Shown piece after piece: positions 7,084 through 11,522 of a DNA stretch of 11,522 nt (position 1 is its first letter; the number at the start of each line of letters is the position of its first letter). This DNA comes from an uncultured Lachnospiraceae bacterium. GTDB lineage: Bacteria > Bacillota > Clostridia > Lachnospirales > Lachnospiraceae. The stretch lies in assembly GCA_910584945.1 (NCBI GenBank), contig CAJUDY010000067.1:1-11522 (forward strand), written 5' to 3'. Both the position numbers and the translations under genes were made by a program. The notes below the pieces were generated by a model. It was given only the letters and a program-made list of their open reading frames with translations. It was not told the origin of the DNA and searched no databases.

Positions 7084-8388
7084 CTACTGTTCGTTCTGCA
7101 AAGACTCATTCATGCCTGCAGCAATCTCTTTGCATACATCCGCCATGGAAGACGTACCGTTCCATGCATTCACAAGCTTCTCCTGCGACATATTCTCCCC
7201 TACGACGGTATCTGTAGAGTAAGGACGGATCACTGTCTGCTCCATCATATCCACATAAGCCTGCAGATTAAAGTTCTCGCTCTTCTCCACAAAACCCCCG
7301 GAGGTTCCTTCATATGCAGACATGGTTACGCCCAGATCCGCCTGCTGCTTCTGCGCCTCTTCCGAACCCAGGTACTCCAGAAGCTTCCATGCCGCTTCGG
7401 TATTGGAACCCTCCGCCGCTGCAGCCCAGCCAAGTCCGTTGTAGATCGAAATCCGGTTGCCGTCCTTTGCCGGAAGAACCGCCACATCACAGTTCTCTTT
7501 TACATACTCATTGCTGAGCAGGTCGGACTGCCAGGAACCGAACATGCACATGGCAACCTTGCCGGACTCAAACAGCGCCAGCGCTTCGTTTTCCGCAATC
7601 GTCGTATAAGGCGGCATGGAACCATCCGCAATCAGGTCCTCAATGTATTCCATGGCTTCAATTGTCTTCGGATCATCCCAACCGGACGTCTTCTTATCAT
7701 CGCTGATGATCGTCCCGCCCCAGTCATAGATCAGGTTATAGTAAGTCTCCTGATTGGATTTTGGATTTAAGACCGTTCCATACTGGCTTCCGTCCTCTTT
7801 CGTCAGCGTCTTTGCCGCTTCCCGGAAGGTATCCCAGGTCCAGGTCTCATCCGGATAGGACAGAGAGGCTTCGTCAAAAGCGGTCTTGTTGTACCACAGC
7901 GCTACCGTATCCACATCCTTGGGAATCGCCACCTGTTTACCGTCCTTATTCTGATACAATTCCACCAGTTCTTGGGGGAATTTGTCCATCTGGGTTACTT
8001 CGCTTGCCGCAATCTTGTCAGACAGATCCAGAAGCAGGTCATATTCCGCATATTTTGCAACCTGATTGGAATGCATCCAGAACACATCCGGCAAAGTGCC
8101 GCCTGTAGCGCCTGCTTCCATCATGGTCCAGTACTGATCCCATGGCGTGACCTGAAGCTTAACCTGAATCCCGGTCTGTTCAGTGAAACCTTCCATGATC
8201 GTCTTCAGCCCCGGCTCCTGATAGGTATCCCAGATTGCCACGGTCAACTCACCGGTACCGTCAGAACTGCCGGCACCCCCATCCGCCGCAGCATCTGAAC
8301 CGCCGCCTGTGTTTCCTCCGCATGCAGTCATTCCAAGTGCCGTAACTCCTGCCAATGCCAGTGCAGCAACACGTTTCCATTTATTCAT
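7084..8388 (-). CDS. Sugar ABC transporter substrate-binding lipoprotein
   Basis: A 434-residue family 1 extracellular solute-binding protein. Residues 1-22 form a lipoprotein signal peptide: NKWKR, a hydrophobic core, then GMTAC with lipidated C23. A Gly/Ser/Asp-rich linker (24-46) tethers the domain to the membrane. The mature domain starts ELTVAIWDTYQEPG and has the PDVFWMHSNQV segment typical of oligosaccharide binders. The start chosen is the ATG at 8388, with AGGAG at 8396-8400 seven nt upstream; the frame is open 17 codons further, but that would place a poor extension before the signal peptide. First gene of the operon, 11 nt before the MalF-type permease. Ligand inferred as an alpha-galactoside from context. 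Confidence 0.95.
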   Translation of the reverse strand: MNKWKRVAALALAGVTALGMTACGGNTGGGSDAAADGGAGSSDGTGELTVAIWDTYQEPGLKTIMEGFTEQTGIQVKLQVTPWDQYWTMMEAGATGGTLPDVFWMHSNQVAKYAEYDLLLDLSDKIAASEVTQMDKFPQELVELYQNKDGKQVAIPKDVDTVALWYNKTAFDEASLSYPDETWTWDTFREAAKTLTKEDGSQYGTVLNPKSNQETYYNLIYDWGGTIISDDKKTSGWDDPKTIEAMEYIEDLIADGSMPPYTTIAENEALALFESGKVAMCMFGSWQSDLLSNEYVKENCDVAVLPAKDGNRISIYNGLGWAAAAEGSNTEAAWKLLEYLGSEEAQKQQADLGVTMSAYEGTSGGFVEKSENFNLQAYVDMMEQTVIRPYSTDTVVGENMSQEKLVNAWNGTSSMADVCKEIAAGMNESLQNEQ

Positions 8389-8442
8389 CTTTTTTCTCCT
8401 CTCTTTCATATAAAAATAACTTATTGTTACATTTTGCAAACA

Positions 8443-8477
8443 TTTATATTTATATGTCGGAAAATCACTGTCATCTG
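8443..8477 (-). promoter_or_regulatory. Possible activator-dependent promoter of the galactoside operon
   Basis: Two tandem TATAAA boxes on the minus strand (8443-8448 and 8449-8454) could serve as -10 elements. No good -35 lies 16-18 bp upstream; the nearest candidate, ATGACA at 8469-8474, is 20 bp from the first box. A weak -35 fits a promoter that needs an AraC-type activator. The leader would be about 45-50 nt. Confidence 0.35.
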
Positions 8478-8592
8478 TCTCTCCTTTCCGTCTGCAGCCG
8501 AAAAGAGTACAAATTCAAGGTTATCTCCCGCTTTGTAATGATATTTTATCATCATTCCAAAAAACAATACATGAAGCCGTATGTTTTTATAC

Positions 8593-8646
8593 ATACCATT
8601 TTGTTGTTTTTCTCCTCTATCTTGACAGTACCACACAAAATGGTAT
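8593..8646. promoter_or_regulatory. 12-bp inverted-repeat operator flanking the regulator promoter
   Basis: ATACCATTTTGT at 8593-8604 is the exact reverse complement of ACAAAATGGTAT at 8635-8646. The arms are 30 bp apart and their centres 42 bp apart, close to four helical turns. The -35 of the araC-type gene lies between the arms and its -10 overlaps the right arm, so occupancy would be expected to block its transcription (autoregulation, inferred). Confidence 0.6.
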
Positions 8647-8649
8647 ATC
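8622..8649 (+). promoter_or_regulatory. Promoter of the AraC-family regulator gene
   Basis: A consensus -35 TTGACA (8622-8627) and -10 TATATC (8644-8649) with a 16-bp spacer. Transcription would begin around 8656, leaving a leader near 28 nt that carries the GGGGGA ribosome binding site at 8670-8675. Confidence 0.7.
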
Positions 8650-8683
8650 TTAATATTAAATAACAAAACGGGGGACCGGTTTT

Positions 8684-9523
8684 ATGAAAAATTATCTGTT
8701 TTTAAGTCAGGAATATTTTGATATCACCATCTATCAGTATGGATATGAGCAGTGCCTTCCGCACCATACTTTTGGGCCGGGACTGCGCAACCATTACCTG
8801 ATCCACTGTATCCTGTCCGGAAGCGGCACTTACAAGACGCATCATGGAGGACAGGCATCCGAATATCATCTGCACGAAAGGCAGGCATTTTTGATCGAAC
8901 CCAACCAGCTTATCCATTACTATGCAGATCACAGCACTCCATGGGAATATATGTGGATTGAATTTGATGGCATGAAAGCCAGAGAATATCTGATGGAAGC
9001 AGGCCTTACCCGCTCTTCGCTGATCTACCATCCGTCTTCTGAAGAAGGGCGCACAGAAATGTTTCGGCATCTGAGATATCTGGTGGACCATCCGGGCCTT
9101 CTACCTGCCGAAGTCATGGGCTATACCTATCTGTTCTTCGGCGCCCTGATCCGAAGCTCCCGCAACGCCAGAAAGCTGCCGAAAAATAATATTCAGGATT
9201 TCTATGTTCAGTCCACTGTGGATTTTATCGAAAGTTTCTATATGAATGAGATCTCCGTCGAAGACATGGCAGCCAATCTGGATCTGAACCGCAGTTATTT
9301 CAGCAAAATTTTCAAAAAAGCCACGCAAAAAAGCCCCCAGGACTTTCTGATCCAGTATCGAATCAATAAAGCCTGTGAGCTTCTCCGCTCCACCAGTATG
9401 CCCATCGTGCAGATTGCCCATCTGGTGGGTTATAACAATCAGTTTCATTTTACCCGTGCGTTCAAGAATCTGATGAACCTGCCTCCGCAGGAATGGCGGA
9501 AGAGAAATCGGACCCTGTCCTGA
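8684..9523 (+). CDS. AraC-family transcriptional regulator of the galactoside operon
   Basis: An intact 279-residue regulator, of MsmR/RafR type by context. Residues 20-110 form the cupin-like sugar-sensing domain (HYLIHCILSGSGTY, then FLIEPNQLIHYY and WEYMWIEFDG, a typical pattern). The DNA-binding domain fills 175-275: first HTH at 192-212 (VEDMAANLDLNRSYFSKIF), second at 241-263 (IVQIAHLVGYNNQFHFTRAF), ending with the expected PPQEWRK. It is divergent from the alpha-galactosidase operon across a 295-bp region. Its start has GGGGGA 8 nt upstream. Likely activates the operon when substrate is bound and represses itself through the 12-bp inverted repeat; both are inferences. Its stop is only 17 bp from the convergent gene's stop and I see no terminator hairpin between them. 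Confidence 0.95.
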   Translation: MKNYLFLSQEYFDITIYQYGYEQCLPHHTFGPGLRNHYLIHCILSGSGTYKTHHGGQASEYHLHERQAFLIEPNQLIHYYADHSTPWEYMWIEFDGMKAREYLMEAGLTRSSLIYHPSSEEGRTEMFRHLRYLVDHPGLLPAEVMGYTYLFFGALIRSSRNARKLPKNNIQDFYVQSTVDFIESFYMNEISVEDMAANLDLNRSYFSKIFKKATQKSPQDFLIQYRINKACELLRSTSMPIVQIAHLVGYNNQFHFTRAFKNLMNLPPQEWRKRNRTLS

Positions 9524-9540
9524 GTCATTCCTGCATACTT

Positions 9541-10536
9541 TTATTCGCATTCAAATACAATACCGTTTCGCTCCGACCTTTTCAGCAAATACACTGCCGA
9601 AATCAATACCAGTGCTTCATAGATCCCAAACGCAAACCATATGATGCCGCTTCCGAAGATCACCGGAAGCGCCAGAATCACCACCACGTTGATGGTCAGA
9701 CCTGCATGAAAATAACTTTTCAGTTCTGCTTCTTCCATGGCTCCGTAACTCTGTCCAAACAGGGGCTGCAGCCCTTCGCCGGAACCCAGGAACACAGCAA
9801 TAGAGAAAGAAGCTACATAAGAGATAATAGAAAACGCATTGACTCCGATATACTGTACCAGTACCATGTTCATACAGAGCGTCATCACGGGCGTTGCCAA
9901 CTGGGAGATGCTTTCCGGCAGTCCTCGCACCGCCATTTTCCGGAACAGTGCTCCATCCAGCTTCGGAACATGAAAGCGCAGGACGCCTCTATGTCCCAGA
10001 TAATGGGTCAGGACGATCAGAAAAGCAACCGTCTGCGAAATCCCTGTGGCGATGGCCGCACCTTTCAGACTCATGGGAAAGGGAAAGATCAAAAGCCAGT
10101 CGCCAAAGATGTTGCATACTGTACTGATGACCACTGCCGCACTTACCAGAACCGGAGAACCATCATTGCGGCAAAACCCCTGCAGCGCTGTGGAAAGACC
10201 GGACGGGATAATAAATATGGCATACCAGAACAGATACTCGGAAGGATACTGTGGGTGTACCCCAAAGAAATCAATGCTCCCCGTCACCTCATGAAACGCC
10301 ATAATCCCGATTGCCGTATCAGCGTCTTTCAAAATCAATGCCCGCTTATTTTTGATATACTCCTGCAACTGTGCAAGGTACTGTTTTTCGTCCAAGTGCG
10401 GGAAACCGTCAATGACAAGGTGAACCAGTTCTATCCATTTGGGTATATCTTCCTGTGTTGCAAAGACGATTTTATCCTGCCATTCTTTTTCCTCTAAATT
10501 TGTAGGATTTTCATTCAAGACATATCTTAGCTGCAA
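9541..10536 (-). CDS. Chimeric frame: truncated GNAT acetyltransferase fused to internally deleted MATE transporter
   Basis: One continuous 331-codon frame made of three unrelated or non-adjacent parts. Residues about 20-97 are the N-terminal half of a GNAT acetyltransferase (IGIMAFHEVTGSIDFFGVHPQY); it stops exactly where the acetyl-CoA-binding R-x-x-G loop should begin, so it cannot work as an enzyme. Residue 98 onward is a MATE-family efflux transporter, entered about 100 residues from its normal start (SEYLFWYAIFIIPSGLS). It runs to about 285 and then jumps to the family's last transmembrane segment (LPVIFGSGIIWFAFGIYEAL, ending RNGIVFE); roughly 80-120 residues are missing. A MATE protein normally has about 450 residues and 12 helices, so export activity is very unlikely. 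The first codon is TTG; the only ribosome-binding-like site (GGAGG, 10554-10558) is 17 nt away, and the open frame reaches back to 10578, so the true start may be lost. Probably a pseudogene despite its open frame. Confidence 0.8.
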   Translation of the reverse strand: MQLRYVLNENPTNLEEKEWQDKIVFATQEDIPKWIELVHLVIDGFPHLDEKQYLAQLQEYIKNKRALILKDADTAIGIMAFHEVTGSIDFFGVHPQYPSEYLFWYAIFIIPSGLSTALQGFCRNDGSPVLVSAAVVISTVCNIFGDWLLIFPFPMSLKGAAIATGISQTVAFLIVLTHYLGHRGVLRFHVPKLDGALFRKMAVRGLPESISQLATPVMTLCMNMVLVQYIGVNAFSIISYVASFSIAVFLGSGEGLQPLFGQSYGAMEEAELKSYFHAGLTINVVVILALPVIFGSGIIWFAFGIYEALVLISAVYLLKRSERNGIVFECE

Positions 10537-10582
10537 TGGATAAAATTCTTCTTCCTCCCTGTACCTGTTAGGAGATTTTTAT

Positions 10583-10607
10583 GTAGGTTCGAGCCCTACT
10601 CGGGGAG
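10583..10607 (+). other. tRNA-Asn 3' end fragment, probable attachment-site scar
   Basis: GTAGG-TTCGAGC-CCTAC forms a perfect T-arm (10583-10599), followed at once by TCGGGGA and G (10600-10607), the 3' acceptor strand and discriminator of clostridial tRNA-Asn, whose 5' strand TCCTCGA would pair with it. The bases upstream do not continue the tRNA: there is no anticodon arm or D-arm. A free 3' tRNA end of this length is the usual core of a tyrosine-recombinase attachment site. GC content drops sharply to its right. Confidence 0.75.
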
Positions 10608-10671
10608 TTTAAATTTAGTCTTGAACACTGCAACTATGTCATTAAAAGAAAAGTATTCAACATTCTTCTCC

Positions 10672-10935
10672 TTAATATATATACATAACAACAATCATTT
10701 GCTCATTAAATTTACTAATTTTAGATATGTCACAATAGTTGTCCAAATTTAACTCATCAAGTGAAACTGCTAAAAGAGGAGATTCGGAGGTTCCTCCATG
10801 TTTCACACGGGTTGTTTTCTTTTTTGAATCTGTGGCCGGAGTCACATAAGATTCACACCATATAATACCTTCATCTAAAATGCTATATGCTTTTAAATTA
10901 TCTTTCTTGTTATACTAAATGATATGTGTGTTCAT
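10672..10935 (-). pseudogene. Small unidentified frame interrupted by an in-frame TAG
   Basis: From the ATG at 10935 the minus strand reads MNTHII, then TAG (10915-10917), then 80 further codons (YNKKDNLKAYSILDEGIIWC and onward, including KHGGTSESPLLAVSLDELNL) to a TAA at 10672. The body has balanced protein-like composition, with charged and hydrophobic residues mixed, unlike a random AT-rich frame. A single CAG-to-TAG change would explain the break (inference). I do not recognise the family. There is no ribosome binding site before the ATG and no other good start, so it may be the tail of a longer lost gene. The next frame begins after AAGGAG at its stop. Confidence 0.4.
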
Positions 10936-11002
10936 ACTCGTAGGCAGGAAATTTTTGCCGCCACACAACGGTTTTTTTATTAACCGCCAGACGGCATGAA
11001 CA
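10929..11002. repeat. Nested inverted repeats downstream of the second MATE gene
   Basis: Three nested arms: TGTTCAT (10929-10935) with ATGAACA (10996-11002), TGCCG (10956-10960) with CGGCA (10992-10996), and CGGTT (10969-10973) with AACCG (10982-10986). They lie just after the MATE stop, so they could form a structured 3' end, though no U-tract follows on the minus strand. Confidence 0.4.
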
Positions 11003-11010
11003 TCTTCTTT

Positions 11011-11522
11011 TTATGCGTAATGATACTTCTCTCTGTTCTGATAAAGAAAAACCAATGCTACAACCATAGTGATTAGCTCTGCTATCGGCACTGCAAGCCA
11101 TACCCCTGTTACGCCCCAAATATTCGGCAATGTAGAGAGCAGCACTGTAATCAGTCCGAAAGTCCGCAGGAACGACAAAATTGCCGACAACTTCCCGTTT
11201 GATAATGCTGTAAATGTGGCAGAGGTAAAAATATTCAACCCACAAAATAGAAAACTAAATGGGAAAATCAAAAATCCGTTTCGTGCAATTTCATAAACAG
11301 GCATTCCTTTTTCTGAAAAAATACCAACCAACGGCGAACCAAAAATAAAAGCTACTGCAAAAACAGTGACCGAAACAAAGACAATGAACCGCATACAAAT
11401 TGAAAATATATTTTTTAACTGTTTTTCGTCCTGCTTCCCATAGTTATAGCTGATAACAGGGGCTACGCCCATAGAAAAACCTATGTAAAGGGCACTCAAT
11501 AAAAACTGTGTATAAATAATGA
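11011..11522 (-). CDS. MATE-family efflux transporter, C-terminal part (5' end beyond window)
   Basis: About 169 residues of the C-terminal half of a MATE (NorM/DinF-type) multidrug and toxin extrusion transporter, an ion-coupled membrane antiporter. The frame is open through the right edge (preceded by IIYTQFLL), so the N-terminus lies outside. Visible: the GFSMGVAPVISYNYGKQ segment typical of the start of the second six-helix half, hydrophobic helices around FIVFVSVTVFAVAFIFG, GFLIFPFSFLFCGLNIF and WLAVPIAELITMVVALVFLY, and a short basic tail NREKYHYA. It is clearly AT-rich (17 G/C in 60 at 11221-11280) and not the missing half of the chimeric MATE frame to its left, since both contain the equivalent segment. 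No ribosome-binding or terminator element can be judged here. Confidence 0.9.
   Translation of the reverse strand, partial: IIYTQFLLSALYIGFSMGVAPVISYNYGKQDEKQLKNIFSICMRFIVFVSVTVFAVAFIFGSPLVGIFSEKGMPVYEIARNGFLIFPFSFLFCGLNIFTSATFTALSNGKLSAILSFLRTFGLITVLLSTLPNIWGVTGVWLAVPIAELITMVVALVFLYQNREKYHYA

Larger units (their letters stand above)
8389..8683. other. Divergent regulatory region between galactoside operon and its regulator
   Basis: These 295 bp are AT-rich and contain no coding frame I can support. They hold the tandem TATAAA boxes for the operon, a 15-bp palindrome ATGATA-TTT-TATCAT at 8538-8552, and the regulator promoter framed by a 12-bp inverted repeat at 8593-8646. A CAAAATG heptamer at 8430-8436 (minus strand) repeats the core of that inverted repeat. 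Confidence 0.7.
10608..11010. other. AT-rich non-coding or degraded stretch between tRNA scar and second MATE gene
   Basis: About 400 bp with low GC (13 G/C in 60 at 10681-10740, against 34 in 60 at 3841-3900). On the minus strand it contains the interrupted small frame at 10672-10935 and, directly after it, a start-less frame (10611-10680) reading KEKNVEYFSFNDIVAVF that runs up to the tRNA-Asn scar. Nested inverted repeats occupy 10929-11002. No intact gene is visible. Confidence 0.7.

Noticed and set aside
8389..8439. A 17-codon in-frame extension upstream of the binding-protein start
   Set aside because: It would put a tyrosine-rich stretch in front of the lipoprotein signal peptide, and the better ribosome binding site (AGGAG, 7 nt) serves the ATG at 8388.
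8425..8442. Possible catabolite-repression (cre) box upstream of the binding protein
   Set aside because: Only TGTT and AACA ends match; the central CG and most conserved positions of cre are missing.
9493..10497. Plus-strand open frame opposite the chimeric MATE frame
   Set aside because: Recognisable MATE and GNAT segments lie on the minus strand; the plus-strand product has shadow-like composition.
10910..11245. Minus-strand frame overlapping the end of the second MATE gene
   Set aside because: It lies in another frame over a clear MATE C-terminus and has no family similarity I can see.
1..11522. CRISPR array, insertion sequence, transposase or integrase
   Set aside because: No regularly spaced repeats and no transposase or recombinase motifs were seen on either strand; the evidence for mobility is limited to the tRNA-Asn scar.

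Overview
The window looks like chromosomal DNA of a gut anaerobe of the Lachnospiraceae / Clostridium cluster XIVa type. Four things point there: strong AGGAGG ribosome binding sites, tRNA genes without an encoded CCA, a roughly 50% GC coding background, and a raffinose/melibiose-type uptake operon beside an AraC regulator. The genus cannot be fixed from the sequence alone.

Layout. (1) 1-448: a tRNA operon on the minus strand, read Glu-Thr-Met/Ile2-Asp from a good promoter at 420-448. The Asp gene runs off the left edge. (2) 484-2680: a single large minus-strand gene for a cyclic-di-GMP signalling protein (REC, HD-GYP, PAS-like, GGDEF) with its own TTGAAA-17-TATAAT promoter and a 13-bp perfect hairpin after its stop. 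(3) 2677-8683: a minus-strand alpha-galactoside operon: lipoprotein binding protein, two ABC permeases and a GH36 alpha-galactosidase, with 11-18 nt between genes. It is followed by a fragment of an AraC-type regulator that seems to have lost both ends. No transport ATPase is encoded here; in related systems a shared MsmK-type ATPase elsewhere in the genome does this job (inference). (4) 8684-9523: a divergent, intact AraC-family regulator, probably the operon's MsmR/RafR-type activator. Its own promoter sits inside a 12-bp perfect inverted repeat. (5) 9541-11522: a mosaic of broken pieces: a continuous reading frame that joins the N-terminal part of a GNAT acetyltransferase to a MATE transporter lacking its first part and a later internal block; a 25-bp tRNA-Asn 3' end; an AT-rich stretch with a small frame broken by a TAG; and the C-terminal half of a second MATE transporter that continues past the right edge.

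How it works together. An alpha-galactoside such as raffinose or melibiose would be captured by the lipoprotein, imported by the two permeases, and cleaved in the cytoplasm by the alpha-galactosidase, under control of the divergent regulator. The most unusual region is the last 2 kb: GC content falls sharply at a tRNA-Asn 3' fragment, as expected for an old integration boundary, and several truncated genes cluster there. I did not find a clear new defence or metabolic system; the mosaic and the operator architecture are the points most worth a second look.
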